From positions 187,662-251,661 of the forward strand of contig NZ_LMPF01000012.1 of assembly GCF_001424345.1 (NCBI RefSeq): DNA of 64,000 nt, given 5' to 3'. A program made the translations under genes and the position numbers. This document shows positions 43,902-53,624 of the stretch, piece after piece. Within the stretch, counting starts at the first letter, position 1. Each line of letters begins with the position of its first letter. The DNA is from Burkholderia sp. Leaf177. GTDB taxonomy: Bacteria > Pseudomonadota > Gammaproteobacteria > Burkholderiales > Burkholderiaceae. The notes beneath the pieces were generated by a model, which saw only the letters and a list, made by a program, of their open reading frames with translations, made no database searches and was not told the DNA's origin.

Positions 43902-44120
43902 GGTTCTTTGACGCCGAGGTTGCGGATCTTTTCGGCCCGAGTCGAATGGCTCGAGGCTGGAATGCCTGGAAATGTGGCGTACCTGAAAGATACACGCAAG
44001 CCGCGGTTCCGCCGATAGGCGACCGGTTCAAAGAGGCGGGAGTTGTTTTGCGGCATTCTTGTTGGCGCCGACCAGCAGGTAAAACCCGGGCGCGCTCCAT
44101 ACGACGCTAGCTACCAAGGC

Positions 44121-45116
44121 TTAAAACGCCACAGTCGCCGTTGCCATCACACTTGTCGTGCTCTTCAGCCGATTCACGCTGACAATCGACGGAACCCATC
44201 GCAAACTCGCCGACAAGGGTTTGCCGTCTATTTTCGTGCTGTAGGTGATGATCGGGCCCATTGAAAAATCGTGTCCGACAAAGCCGTTCAGCTTGTCCGC
44301 AACCGGCCCGGAATCGTTCCCGAGTTGCTGAACCGTACCCAACACCACCCCCACGCCAACTCCGTTCGCAAACTTCTTCAGAGCCAATGCGTCGAGCGTG
44401 AAAAGCGGAGCGTTCTGATAGTTTGTCGACGTGTTTTTTGTATAGAACTCAAGGCTGCCGACGACATCGAATTCCAGTCCGTATTTCGGAACGAACTTGG
44501 TGAAGGCGACTTGCGGGACGAAGGTCCAGTTGTTGAGACTGGCGTTGGCCAGCGCGTTTGGATCGTAGTGACCAGTGGGCGCCCAGAAGTTGAAGCTCAG
44601 TGAAATATGAGCAGTTTGAGAGAAGTGGTAGCCCGCGACGATCGGCGTGAAATACAGGTCGAACAGGTTTGACGCCCTGTCACTGCCCGATGTCCCTAAA
44701 CGGCCGGCAGCAAACGATGCCGTAACTTCGGTCCAGACGTAGGGAACGGTAATGCCGGATGCAAAATCCCAGCCGCCGGCACCTCCCCACACCCTTAGAA
44801 CACTGGCAAGCGTGAACGCAACTTGCGCATCGACGCCAAGAGACGCTTTGCCGGCAATCGGCACGGATCTGTTTGCTCCAATCGAACCATCGATATAAAT
44901 CTGCTCGATGCTCACCAGCGTAACCGGCTCGGGCGGCACGATTCCAATTCCGGACAGTACGCTCATGCCGGCGACCGGGCGGCCCAAAGCGGATTCAGTC
45001 GCGTTTGCAGCGGTTATCCACGCGGTTGCTGTGACGGTAGCAATCGCAAGGCGCAGTAGTCGATGGACTCTGCGTGATCGAAGAGCACCCGCGTCTGTTT
45101 CGGATTCGATGCTCAT
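44121..45116 (-). CDS. Phenol_MetA_deg / SphA-like outer-membrane protein
   Basis: A 331-residue protein with an N-terminal signal (LLRLAIATVTATAWITAANA) and a beta-barrel-like mature part of the MetA-pathway-of-phenol-degradation (SphA) family. Typical phrases are FDLYFTPIVAGYHFSQTAHISLSFNFWAPTGHYDPN and LNNWTFVPQVAFTKFVPKYGLEFDVVGS. These are thought to be outer-membrane channels for aromatic or hydrophobic compounds. A C-terminal Phe (MATATVAF) fits outer-membrane assembly. It lies 220 bases downstream of the LysR gene on the same strand and may be a separate unit. Confidence 0.85.
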   Translation of the reverse strand: MSIESETDAGALRSRRVHRLLRLAIATVTATAWITAANATESALGRPVAGMSVLSGIGIVPPEPVTLVSIEQIYIDGSIGANRSVPIAGKASLGVDAQVAFTLASVLRVWGGAGGWDFASGITVPYVWTEVTASFAAGRLGTSGSDRASNLFDLYFTPIVAGYHFSQTAHISLSFNFWAPTGHYDPNALANASLNNWTFVPQVAFTKFVPKYGLEFDVVGSLEFYTKNTSTNYQNAPLFTLDALALKKFANGVGVGVVLGTVQQLGNDSGPVADKLNGFVGHDFSMGPIITYSTKIDGKPLSASLRWVPSIVSVNRLKSTTSVMATATVAF

Positions 45117-45385
45117 CGTCGTTGTCTCAACAAAGGATGATTAAAGACACCTTGGAAATATGGGGCTTACGGTTACGGAGTCGCTATTCAGTCAATACAA
45201 GTCCTCGCCCGGCTGCGGGCCCGTCTCATTTGCAAGACGATGTCAGGCTTAGCGGACGGTTGAGCGTTATCGAGACCGATATACGGAATCAAACGTGCGG
45301 TCAATTGCGTTTTTGAGTTGTTGCATCCGGCTTCGAAACCAAACGGTGCCGACCTGAGATGCCATGAAGCACCCTTCACCACCGG

Positions 45386-46267
45386 TCAAGTCGGCTGAGT
45401 GTGCTCGTCGAAACACGCGATCAACATGTCGGTCAGGATCCGGACTTTTGCGGAGGGATGTTGACCGGCTGGCCGCACAACGTATATGCCCGCCGTGGGT
45501 GGCGGAAAACGGCACATGACCGGCACCAGCGCTCCCGACGCAACGTATTGGTCCGTCACGCCATCCGGGAGCCATGCGAGCCCCAGCCCCGCTACTGCAG
45601 CGGCAACCATGGCGACGGCGTTGTCGGCCTTGAAGCGTCCTCGCGGATGGACGGTTATGACCTTGTCGCCATCCATGAACCGCCAGCTTTCCGTGCCCTG
45701 CATCAAGGCCTGATGCCCGGAGAGTTCGTCCGGTGATTCAGGCTCGCCGTGCGATTTGACGTAGCCGGGGCTTGCGACGAGTTTTCCGCGGATGGGTCCA
45801 ACGCACTTCGCGATGAGATTTGAATCCGGAAGGTAGCCGATCCGAATCGCGCAGTCATATCCTTCGCCAACCAGGTCGACCATGCGATCACTGTAGCTGG
45901 CGTGAATGTGCAGCAAGGGGTGACGCCGCGCCATGTCGGCCAGAACAGGTGCCAGGTGGGTCGGGCCGAACGTGAGCGGCGCGGCGATTCGCAAGCGGCC
46001 GCGCAAGTCGCCATCGGTTGAAATCGTCTCTTTGGCCGCGTCGATTTCGGCTACGACACGCGCGGCGTAGTGGCGAAAAGCGGTGCCCGCTTCCGTCAGC
46101 GCCGCGCCGCGTGTTGTTCTGGCGAGCAGCTGGACGCCAAGTTCTGTTTCAAGCCGCAGCAGTCTCCGGCTGACGATGGATTTTGCCACTCCCAACCGGC
46201 GTGCGGCGGGAGAAACGCCGCCTGAGTCGGCGACCTCCACAAACGTCTCGAGTTCTTCGATATCCAC
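45386..46267 (-). CDS. LysR family transcriptional regulator
   Basis: A 293-residue LysR regulator. I start at the GTG at 46267 (VDIEELETFVEVADSGG), with AGAGGAAC upstream; an in-frame ATG at 46438 would run into the divergent gene region and gives an untypical N-terminus. HTH: GVSPAARRLGVAKSIVSRRLLRLE. The effector domain includes LRIAAPLTFGPTHLAPVLADMARRHPLL. This form resembles the CrgA/YafC subgroup that controls stress or drug-efflux genes. It is divergent from the isochorismatase-fold hydrolase. Confidence 0.92.
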   Translation of the reverse strand: MDIEELETFVEVADSGGVSPAARRLGVAKSIVSRRLLRLETELGVQLLARTTRGAALTEAGTAFRHYAARVVAEIDAAKETISTDGDLRGRLRIAAPLTFGPTHLAPVLADMARRHPLLHIHASYSDRMVDLVGEGYDCAIRIGYLPDSNLIAKCVGPIRGKLVASPGYVKSHGEPESPDELSGHQALMQGTESWRFMDGDKVITVHPRGRFKADNAVAMVAAAVAGLGLAWLPDGVTDQYVASGALVPVMCRFPPPTAGIYVVRPAGQHPSAKVRILTDMLIACFDEHTQPT

Positions 46268-46415
46268 TTGGTGTTCCTCTTTTCGCGACACAGCGTGGCA
46301 GTAATGCAGTCTACCGTCCCGAAAACAGGAATGACAACATGTGTTTCGCCGCCCGCGTGGCGGCACATCTGCCGACGATCCATCCACTATTTTCCATAAC
46401 CGCAAAGGATTTTTC

Positions 46416-47060
46416 ATGACGTTTCGCAATGGACTCAAATCACTTCTACGCGCCGAAGATTCCGTCCTTGTACTGATCGACCATCAGCCATATCAACTTG
46501 CCAACCTGAACAGCCACGATCCTCAGGCCGTGGTCAACGCGTCGACCGCCCTGGCAAAGTCGGCGAAACTCTTTGGCGTTCCGACCATCCTTACGAGCGT
46601 GGTTGCCGCACGCGGTGGTTTGCTCTTCCCGCAGATCACCGACGTCTTCCCGGGCCAGGAAGTGATCGACCGCACCTTCATCAACACGTGGGAAGACAAG
46701 AAAGTCGTGGACGCCGTCAAGGCGACCGGCCGCAAGCAATTGATCATCGCGGGTCTGTGGACCGAAATCTGTGTGGCGATGCCCGTGATTCAGGCGCTCG
46801 GCGAAGGCTGGGATACGACGGTGATCACGGACGCATCGGGCGGTACATCCGTTGAGGCGCACCAGGTCGCCATACAGCGCATGATCGCGGCGGGAGCGAA
46901 CATGATGACCTGGCTGGCGCTGGCGGCCGAATGGCAACGCGACTGGGCTCGTACCGAAACTGCTGGCGCGATGACCGATGTATTGAGCCAGCACGCTGCC
47001 GGCAGCGGCATTGCGTATTTCTGGGAGCAGCAGCTTCTCAACACGCCGGTCACCGCTTAA
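46416..47060 (+). CDS. Isochorismatase family cysteine hydrolase (YcaC-like)
   Basis: A 214-residue isochorismatase-fold protein. The catalytic Asp is in VLVLIDHQPYQ (near residue 20) and the nucleophile Cys in LIIAGLWTEICVAMPVIQAL. VVAARGGLLFPQITDVFPGQ is typical of the YcaC-like subgroup, small hydrolases for amide or hydroxamate substrates. I start at the ATG at 46416 (MTFRNGLKSLL), after AAAGGA. It is divergent from the LysR gene, which probably controls it, and about 300 bases upstream of an SDR. Confidence 0.9.
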   Translation: MTFRNGLKSLLRAEDSVLVLIDHQPYQLANLNSHDPQAVVNASTALAKSAKLFGVPTILTSVVAARGGLLFPQITDVFPGQEVIDRTFINTWEDKKVVDAVKATGRKQLIIAGLWTEICVAMPVIQALGEGWDTTVITDASGGTSVEAHQVAIQRMIAAGANMMTWLALAAEWQRDWARTETAGAMTDVLSQHAAGSGIAYFWEQQLLNTPVTA

Positions 47061-47369
47061 GTCAAGGCTTCGAGGGAATGACGCAGCACACGCGCTCGGT
47101 GATCCACGCAGTCGGTCCGCGTCGGCGAGGTCATTCCCTTCATATGGGTTCGCCGTTCAGCCAGGGAAGCACGCTAACGCCAGGCTAACGCTGCGCTCGA
47201 TTTGACTGAACATACAGCCCGCCGCTGAATTGGCAGTGTTCGTCATAACCGAATGGTCAATTCGGCCGCAGGGCCTTTTTCGCTCAGATCAATACTTGTA
47301 CCTTGCACGTTATCGCATGAATGTTTCGGTATCCGGCAATAAAGCCGACCAACAAACACAGGAAAAATC
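47061..47369. other. Intergenic region with weak terminator-like hairpin
   Basis: About 310 bases. At 47264-47280 GGCC and GGCC flank a 4-base loop and are followed by TTTTT, a minimal intrinsic terminator shape but with a very short stem. No gene or clear operator is seen. The SDR promoter should lie at the right end. Confidence 0.35.
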
Positions 47370-48116
47370 ATGAGCAAGCTACAAGGAAAGGTCGCACTGG
47401 TCACGGGCGCATCGAAGGGAATCGGTGCCGCAATCGCCAAGGCATTGGCAGCCGAAGGCGCTGCGGTCGTGGTGGCTTATTCGAGCAGCCAGGCGGGCGC
47501 ACAAGCGGTGGTATCGGACATCGAGGGAAGCGGCGGGCGCGCGGTGGTCGCGGGCGGCGACGTTACCCAGGCAACCGATGCCGCCAGGCTGGTGCAAACG
47601 GCAATCGATAAATTCGGGCGCCTCGATATTGTCGTGAACAACTCAGGCGTCTATGCGTTCGCGCCGATCGAGGAAATCACGGCAGAAGAGTTTCATCGCC
47701 AGTTCAACACTAACGTGCTCGGCACGCTGCTGGTGACGCAAGCCGCCGTGAAACATCTGGGCGAAGGCGCAAGCGTCATCAACATTGGCTCGGCGATCAC
47801 TTCGCTGACGCCGGCAGCGACGGCGGTGTACACGGGCACGAAAAGCGCCATCGACGGAATCACCAGCGTGCTTGCCAAAGAACTCGGGCCGAAAGGGATT
47901 CGCGTCAACGCAATTCGCCCCGGCTACACGGAAACCGAAGGCACGCATAGCAGCGGCATCACCGGCTCGGATATGGAGAAGGGAATGGTCTCGATGACGC
48001 CGCTCGGCCGCGCCGGACAACCAGTAGACATTGCGCGCGTCGCGGTATTTCTGGCATCGGATGAAGCAGCCTGGATCACCGGCGATCATTTGAACGTTGC
48101 AGGCGGTCTGCAGTAA
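47370..48116 (+). CDS. SDR family oxidoreductase (3-oxoacyl-ACP reductase-like)
   Basis: A 248-residue short-chain dehydrogenase, close to FabG and glucose-1-dehydrogenase-like SDRs. TGASKGIG is the cofactor loop, VVNNSGV replaces NNAG, NIGSAITSL carries the catalytic Ser and YTGTK the Tyr/Lys pair. AGGAAAA precedes the ATG. It is followed by a perfect 13-base-pair hairpin before the convergent IclR gene. Its substrate is unknown; a role together with the isochorismatase-fold hydrolase is possible but not shown. Confidence 0.9.
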   Translation: MSKLQGKVALVTGASKGIGAAIAKALAAEGAAVVVAYSSSQAGAQAVVSDIEGSGGRAVVAGGDVTQATDAARLVQTAIDKFGRLDIVVNNSGVYAFAPIEEITAEEFHRQFNTNVLGTLLVTQAAVKHLGEGASVINIGSAITSLTPAATAVYTGTKSAIDGITSVLAKELGPKGIRVNAIRPGYTETEGTHSSGITGSDMEKGMVSMTPLGRAGQPVDIARVAVFLASDEAAWITGDHLNVAGGLQ

Positions 48117-48148
48117 AGCAACGTTTTTTATCGCTTGGCAAATGCCCT

Positions 48149-48188
48149 TCACGTCGCCTTGAAAGCTCGGCCTTCCAAGGCGACGTGA
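48149..48188. terminator. Perfect 13-bp hairpin between convergent genes
   Basis: TCACGTCGCCTTG (48149-48161) pairs exactly with CAAGGCGACGTGA (48176-48188) around a 14-base loop. It lies between the stops of the SDR and the IclR genes, which converge, so it is a good candidate for a two-way terminator. A TTTTTT run at 48124-48129 precedes it, serving the minus-strand direction. Confidence 0.6.
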
Positions 48189-48236
48189 CATATATGAGCA
48201 ACCTTGTATTCCGCAACGCCGGAAAACTTGGGCTTT

Positions 48237-49076
48237 TTATCGCCGGACAGAAATAGCCGATGCCGTCGACACCACCAGATCCGCGAAACGCTGTTCGTCG
48301 CGATCGGCGTGCCAGCGCGAGCGTGCAACCGCGATATTCACAGCGCCGATTCCGCGCCCATGCGCGTTGGTAATGGCCGCGGCAGTCGAGATATCGGCGA
48401 CGAAATATTCGTCCTCCGTATGCGCGTAGCCCTGCTTGCGAATCTGCACGAGCCGCTCCTTGATCTTGCGCGGCTGATGCACCGTGGACGATGTGTGCTG
48501 GACAAGATTGGTGCGCGACAGGATATCGTCGACTTCTCCGTCCGAAAGCGTCGCAAGAATGGCAAGACCCGGCGCCGTGCAATAGGCCGGCAAACGCGAG
48601 CCCGTGATGACGTGCGCATTGAACACGTTGCGGCTCACAATACGGAGCACGAAGACGATGTCGGCGTCGTCGAGCACCGTCAGGTTGGTGGCCTCTTCCG
48701 TTTCAGACCCGAGTTGCTGAAGATACGGAGTCGCCCGGCTCACCAGTTCGTTCGACGTCAGATAGTGGTAAGTGAAGTCGAGCAGCTTGGGCGACAGTTC
48801 GTACTTGCGGCTGTCCGGGTCTTTGAACAGGTAGCCAAGAGCCGACAGCGTGAACGTAAAGCGCTGCGTGGCGCTCATGTCGAAGCCGGTCAGCGCGGAT
48901 ATTTCCGAAAGCGATAATTGCCGCTTGCTGCCGTCGAAAGCGGTCAGCACCCGCATTGCCTTCTCGACCGATTGCACAAAGAGCGACGAATCCGTTGGAT
49001 CGGTCGCCTTTTCCTCGCCGGAAGTTGCGAGCGATGCGTTGGGCTTGCGGCGGGCTGTAGGCGGTGCGGATCTCAC
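48237..49076 (-). CDS. IclR family transcriptional regulator
   Basis: An IclR regulator: FVQSVEKAMRVLTAFDGSKRQLSLSEISALTGFDMSATQRFTFTLSALGYL is the winged helix, and the effector domain includes GSRLPAYCTAPGLAILATL. The frame stays open to 49247, where it overlaps the acyl-CoA ligase end. I place the start at a GTG at 49076 with low certainty because the upstream part shows no family features; 280 residues result. It is the last gene of the enoyl-CoA hydratase, ABC transporter and acyl-CoA ligase operon and most likely controls it. Confidence 0.85.
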   Translation of the reverse strand: MRSAPPTARRKPNASLATSGEEKATDPTDSSLFVQSVEKAMRVLTAFDGSKRQLSLSEISALTGFDMSATQRFTFTLSALGYLFKDPDSRKYELSPKLLDFTYHYLTSNELVSRATPYLQQLGSETEEATNLTVLDDADIVFVLRIVSRNVFNAHVITGSRLPAYCTAPGLAILATLSDGEVDDILSRTNLVQHTSSTVHQPRKIKERLVQIRKQGYAHTEDEYFVADISTAAAITNAHGRGIGAVNIAVARSRWHADRDEQRFADLVVSTASAISVRR

Positions 49077-49185
49077 GTTTTTGTTCTCAGCTTCAGTCAG
49101 GCGCGGACCGTTATTATCGCATGCCGGTGAATGGCTATCAGATAGAGATAACCCGCCGACGCACTTCTTCCCTTTGAATCCAAGC

Positions 49186-50718
49186 TTAATGACGCAGCCG
49201 ATCCCAGGCATTGCCCACATCGCGCGAAAGCAGATGCTTGCGAACACGTTCGCTGGCGGTAAGTTCGAACTGCTCGACCGCCCGGTAATAGCGCGGCAGC
49301 TGAAAACTCGCTAAACGCTCGGAGGCCCAGGCATTCAGCGCGTGCCAGTCTATGGCCTCGTCCTTGAATTGCACATCGAGCAAAATATCCTGCTCTCCCA
49401 CCGAAGTGGCCACGCCAATTGCAGCGCTCGCCTTGACCGCCGGATGCCCGGCAAACACACGCTCGATCTCCCATGCCGATACGTTCTCGCCACGCACCCG
49501 CATGCTGTCGGTTCGCCGTCCGACAAAAAACAGGTCGCCATCGGCATCGCGTCGCGCGTGATCGCCGGTGTGCAGCTTGCCGTTGCGCAGCGCCGCCCGG
49601 GTCGCCTCCTCGTTCTTGAGATAGGCAGGCAGCAGCGCGCCTTGCACTTTGCTCGTCAACACGATTTCCCCAGGCTCGCCGTCCGCGACAGGCTGTCCAT
49701 TTTCATCCAGCAATTCGAGATCGAACCAGGGCAGCGCCTTTCCGATCGAACCCGGTTTGCCCGTCGCGTTCAGCGTGGCGAAGCTGGAGCATTCCGTCAT
49801 GCCGTAGCATTCCCGCAGCTTTACGCCCAGGCGTTCTTGCGTGGCGTGCCACGCGGCAGCGCCGACACCCGCGCCCCACGCCACGCGCAGAGCATGCTCA
49901 CGCGGCTGTGCATCGATCGGCAATTGCATCAGGATGTCGAGCACGCCGCCCAGATAATGCAATTGCGTAGCGTTCGCGCGTGTCACCTGCGACCAGAACT
50001 GCGACGCCGAAAAACGCGGCACCACATGCAGCGCAACGGGCGCAAGAAATGGCAGCAACAGCATTTGCGCGCCGCCGATATGGCACAGCGGCTCCCACAT
50101 GAATAGGCGATCGCCGGGACGCACATCGGCAACCATCAGGGCCGCTTCGCTGGCAATGCGCATCATCCGGTGCGTGAAGAGCACGCCCTTCGGCGCGCCC
50201 GTCGTGCCGGACGTATAAATGACACAAAGCGGATCGTGCACATCGATGGCGGGAGTGCGCAGCGCAGTCGCCTCGACGTGTGCATCGGAATCCGGAATGC
50301 GCACGCGTCGTGCGTTGCCGCAATCGATCTGCGCGGCGATTGCATCGAACTCCTGATCAGTTACAAACAAACTCGGCTCGGCATGCTGCAGCAGGTATTC
50401 GAGACCTGCTCCGCGAAGCCGGGTATTGACCGGCACCCATACGATTCCGCTCAGCACCAGCGCGTAAATCAGATAGATGTGCTCCGGACTGTTTCCAAGC
50501 ATCACTGCAACACGATCGCCCTTTTCAAGTCCAGCGTTCGCCAGCCAGATCTGTAGCCGCGCGATTTCCCGCGCGGCTTCGTCGCAGCGGATGGCGCGGT
50601 TTTCGTAATGCAGGAAGACGCGCGCGGGATCGGCGGTGACACCCTGCGCCAGCAGCGCAACGCAATCGAGTTCATCTTGCGAATGACGATGTGGAAAATA
50701 ATCTGGATAGCAATGCAT
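49186..50718 (-). CDS. AMP-binding acyl-CoA synthetase / CoA ligase
   Basis: A 510-residue member of the ANL adenylating family. The ATP loop is YTSGTTGAPKG (about residues 168-178), CYGMTECSS is the A5 motif, GDHARRDADGDLFFVGRRTDSMRVRGENVSAWEIE spans A7 and the hinge, and the C-terminal ASERVRKHLL holds the position of the catalytic Lys, here Arg-Lys. It should turn a carboxylic acid into its CoA ester. It lies 28 bases after the ABC permease gene and so probably activates the imported acid. Substrate class (aromatic, hydroxycinnamic or carnitine-like) is not decided. Confidence 0.9.
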   Translation of the reverse strand: MHCYPDYFPHRHSQDELDCVALLAQGVTADPARVFLHYENRAIRCDEAAREIARLQIWLANAGLEKGDRVAVMLGNSPEHIYLIYALVLSGIVWVPVNTRLRGAGLEYLLQHAEPSLFVTDQEFDAIAAQIDCGNARRVRIPDSDAHVEATALRTPAIDVHDPLCVIYTSGTTGAPKGVLFTHRMMRIASEAALMVADVRPGDRLFMWEPLCHIGGAQMLLLPFLAPVALHVVPRFSASQFWSQVTRANATQLHYLGGVLDILMQLPIDAQPREHALRVAWGAGVGAAAWHATQERLGVKLRECYGMTECSSFATLNATGKPGSIGKALPWFDLELLDENGQPVADGEPGEIVLTSKVQGALLPAYLKNEEATRAALRNGKLHTGDHARRDADGDLFFVGRRTDSMRVRGENVSAWEIERVFAGHPAVKASAAIGVATSVGEQDILLDVQFKDEAIDWHALNAWASERLASFQLPRYYRAVEQFELTASERVRKHLLSRDVGNAWDRLRH

Positions 50719-50746
50719 GTGTATTTGAGTCGTCGAATGTGCAGAG

Positions 50747-52528
50747 TCAGCGCGCGCGGCGCTTGAGCCATGAGGAAACGGAAATCACGATGGCGATCAG
50801 AACCACGAGCGTGGTCGATACAGCCGCAAGCGTTGGTGTGATCGCCAGCTGAATGTCGTCCCACATCTGCTTGGGCAGCGTCGTGTTGATTCCGCCGCTC
50901 ACGAAGATGGCGATGGTCAGGTCGTCGAACGACACGAGGAAAGCAAACAGGAAAGCCGCGCTTACGCTCGCCAGCAGAAGTGGCAGCACCACGGTGCGGA
51001 TTCGCTGTAAAGAAGAAGCGCCCATGACGCGGGCCGCGTCGTCCAGACGCCAGTCGAAGCGCTGGAAGCCGGCCGCGAGCGTCACGACCACATACGGAAT
51101 CGCCAGCACGGTATGGCCGATGATCAGACCGGTGTTGGTTCCTGTAAGCCCGAAGCGGCTGAGCAGATACAGCAGCCCGACCGCAACCACAATACGCGGC
51201 ACGATCAGCGGTGCGACCATCAACGCGAAAATCGGTTTGACTGCGCGCGGTTGCATGCGCGTCATCGCGAGCGTCGCGCTGAATCCGAGCACGACCGAAA
51301 GCACGGCTGTACCGAGTCCCACCACGAACGAGCGGATCACCGCGCTTTGCCAGACCGACGATCCGAGGAAAGTGCCAAACCAGCGCAGACTGAAGAGCTT
51401 TGGAGGAAACGCGATGAAGTCGCCGCGCGTGAACGCATAGGGAATCACCGAGAGTACAGGCACGACCAGCACGATCAGGACAGCCACGGTAAACAGGCCG
51501 AGCGGGCTGAAGAGACGCACGCCCTCGCCTTGCCGGAACGATGCACGCCGCCGCGCGAGCGGCGCAGAGATCCGTCCGGCCCAGATCAGCAGTGCGAGTT
51601 TGAACCCTTGCGCACGCGATGCGCGTTGTCGCTCGCGCACTTCACCGGTCAGCGACGTCAGACCGACCACGCGGTCATATAGAAAGAAAATGGCGATCGA
51701 ACATATCAGCAGCACCGTGGAAAGCGCGCCGGCAAAATGCATGTCGAACAATTCGAGCACGGAGGAAATCACCAGTTGCGCAATCATGGTCTCGCGTGGC
51801 GAACCGAGGAGCGCGGGCACGATGAAAAACCCGAGGCTGGAGACAAACACGAGCAATCCGGCAGCGGCCACGCCAGGCGACGAGAGCGGCAGGAACATCG
51901 TGAAAAAGCTCGTGCTGCGCTCGGCGCCGAGGGTTTCGGCGGCCTGCGAAAGGCGTTCGTCGATACCGCGCATGACCGGTAGCATCGTCATCACGGCAAG
52001 CGGCAGCATGGAATGCACCATGCCGATCAGCACGCCTGTGAGCGAAGGAATCGTGCCGGTCGTCTCATGCACGAGGCCGAGTGCAAGTGCTATTGAAGAA
52101 AGAACGCCGGTCTTCGATAACAGCAGCATCCATGCGTAGGTCTTGACAAGGTAACTGGTCCAGAACGGCAGCATGATCCACAGCAGCCAGCGCTCGCGGA
52201 CGCGGTCCGAGACGCGGCTCAGCAAATATGCAACGGGGTATCCGAGCACGACGGAGAACGCCGCCGTGAGAAGCGAAATCCCGAACGTGATCCAGAGCAC
52301 CTTGGCGTAGACCGGCGTGCGGGCAATCCGCTCGAACTGTCCGATGCCGTACGTGCCGTCGCTGTTGACGAGTCCGCCTTGCAGGATCTCGCCGACAGGT
52401 ACGATAAAAAACACGAGCAGGAACAGCAGGGTCGGCACGACCGGACCAAAACGCAACGAAGCGGCGAGCCACGCGCTTCGCCGCCGCGGGGTATCGGTGG
52501 AACGCGGCACACGGATGGCGATAGTCAT
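50747..52528 (-). CDS. ABC transporter permease, fused two-domain (PotB-PotC type)
   Basis: A 593-residue permease with two homologous membrane halves, each of about six segments, fused in one chain. The EAA loops that contact the ATPase are visible in both: AAETLGAERSTSFFTMFLP in the first half and DAARVMGASSLQRIRTVVLP in the second. The fused form is usual for iron(III)/polyamine/thiamine-like importers of this subfamily. It follows the ATPase gene by 24 bases and precedes the CoA ligase. The substrate is set by the binding protein. Confidence 0.9.
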   Translation of the reverse strand: MTIAIRVPRSTDTPRRRSAWLAASLRFGPVVPTLLFLLVFFIVPVGEILQGGLVNSDGTYGIGQFERIARTPVYAKVLWITFGISLLTAAFSVVLGYPVAYLLSRVSDRVRERWLLWIMLPFWTSYLVKTYAWMLLLSKTGVLSSIALALGLVHETTGTIPSLTGVLIGMVHSMLPLAVMTMLPVMRGIDERLSQAAETLGAERSTSFFTMFLPLSSPGVAAAGLLVFVSSLGFFIVPALLGSPRETMIAQLVISSVLELFDMHFAGALSTVLLICSIAIFFLYDRVVGLTSLTGEVRERQRASRAQGFKLALLIWAGRISAPLARRRASFRQGEGVRLFSPLGLFTVAVLIVLVVPVLSVIPYAFTRGDFIAFPPKLFSLRWFGTFLGSSVWQSAVIRSFVVGLGTAVLSVVLGFSATLAMTRMQPRAVKPIFALMVAPLIVPRIVVAVGLLYLLSRFGLTGTNTGLIIGHTVLAIPYVVVTLAAGFQRFDWRLDDAARVMGASSLQRIRTVVLPLLLASVSAAFLFAFLVSFDDLTIAIFVSGGINTTLPKQMWDDIQLAITPTLAAVSTTLVVLIAIVISVSSWLKRRAR

Positions 52529-52552
52529 GAAAGTCCTTTGCGGCGCTAAGCC

Positions 52553-53614
52553 TCACGCATGAAGCAGCGTGGTACGGTATGGGTCCCACGTCAGACCAAC
52601 GGTGTCGCCAATACGCGGGCTGAGCGTGCGTGAGCAGCGCGCGGTAAGTTCGCTGCCATCGGGGAGCGACAGTTGCACATGCGTGTCGCTACCAAAGAAC
52701 ACAATGTCCTCTATACGGCCATCGACAAAACCGCGCTTCGGCTCCACGAATTGCAGCGCCTCGGGCCGCAGCAGCAAGGTATGGCGCGCTGCCTGGCCGG
52801 CATTCACGGTGCGCGGCAGCGGAATGCGGCCGCCGGCTGCGAGCAGGATGGGCTCGCCACCGGCATTGGGCGCGGCATCCAGGGCACCTTCGAGCAGGTT
52901 CGAATGGCCGATGAAAGCAGCCGCGAAGCGTGTAGCGGGCCGATCGTACAAATCGGCGGGCGTGCCGATCTGCTCGATGCGCGCGTCGTTCATCAGGCAG
53001 ATCCGGTCTGACAGCGTGAGCGCTTCGTCCTGATCGTGCGTCACGTAAACAAACGTCGCACCCAGCTCCTTGTGCAGGCGACGTATCTCTGCCTGCATAT
53101 GCTCACGCAGCTTCTTGTCCAGCGCGCCGAGCGGTTCGTCGAGCAGAATCACCGAAGGACGGTAAGCAAAGCAACGCGCCAGCGCAATGCGTTGTTGCTG
53201 GCCGCCGGACAGCTCTTTCGGAAACCGGTCTTTGAACTCGCTCATGCGTACCATCGCGAGAGCGCCCTGCACCGCCTCGTTCACTTCCTCGCGTGGCTTG
53301 CGCCGCATCCGCAAACCGTAGGCGACGTTGTCCCACACGCTCATATGCGGAAACAGCGCATAACTCTGGAACACCATGCCAATGCCGCGCTTGCCCGGTT
53401 CGACGTGCGTCACATCGCGCCCGTCAATTTCGATGCGACCGCCGGTCGGCGCAACGAGACCCGAGATCATTTGCAGCAGCGTGGTCTTGCCCGACCCGGA
53501 AGGACCGAGCAGCGTCAGGAACTCGCCGGCCTGCACGGTCAGGCTGGTCGGCTCGAGTGCCACGGTATCGCCGTAACGCTTGGACAGTCCGATCGCTTCC
53601 AGTTTTGCGCTCAT
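52553..53614 (-). CDS. ABC transporter ATPase (PotA-like)
   Basis: A 353-residue ATPase: Walker A GPSGSGKTT (37-45), Q-loop VFQSYALFPH, signature LSGGQQQR (135-142), Walker B VILLDEPLGALD (155-166) and switch His193. The C-terminal 110 residues are a TOBE domain with RPEALQFVEPKRGFVDGRIEDIVFFGSDTHVQ, typical of polyamine and iron importers. It lies 10 bases after the binding-protein gene and precedes the permease, giving a complete importer. Confidence 0.94.
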   Translation of the reverse strand: MSAKLEAIGLSKRYGDTVALEPTSLTVQAGEFLTLLGPSGSGKTTLLQMISGLVAPTGGRIEIDGRDVTHVEPGKRGIGMVFQSYALFPHMSVWDNVAYGLRMRRKPREEVNEAVQGALAMVRMSEFKDRFPKELSGGQQQRIALARCFAYRPSVILLDEPLGALDKKLREHMQAEIRRLHKELGATFVYVTHDQDEALTLSDRICLMNDARIEQIGTPADLYDRPATRFAAAFIGHSNLLEGALDAAPNAGGEPILLAAGGRIPLPRTVNAGQAARHTLLLRPEALQFVEPKRGFVDGRIEDIVFFGSDTHVQLSLPDGSELTARCSRTLSPRIGDTVGLTWDPYRTTLLHA

Positions 53615-53624
53615 CGCCGCACCT

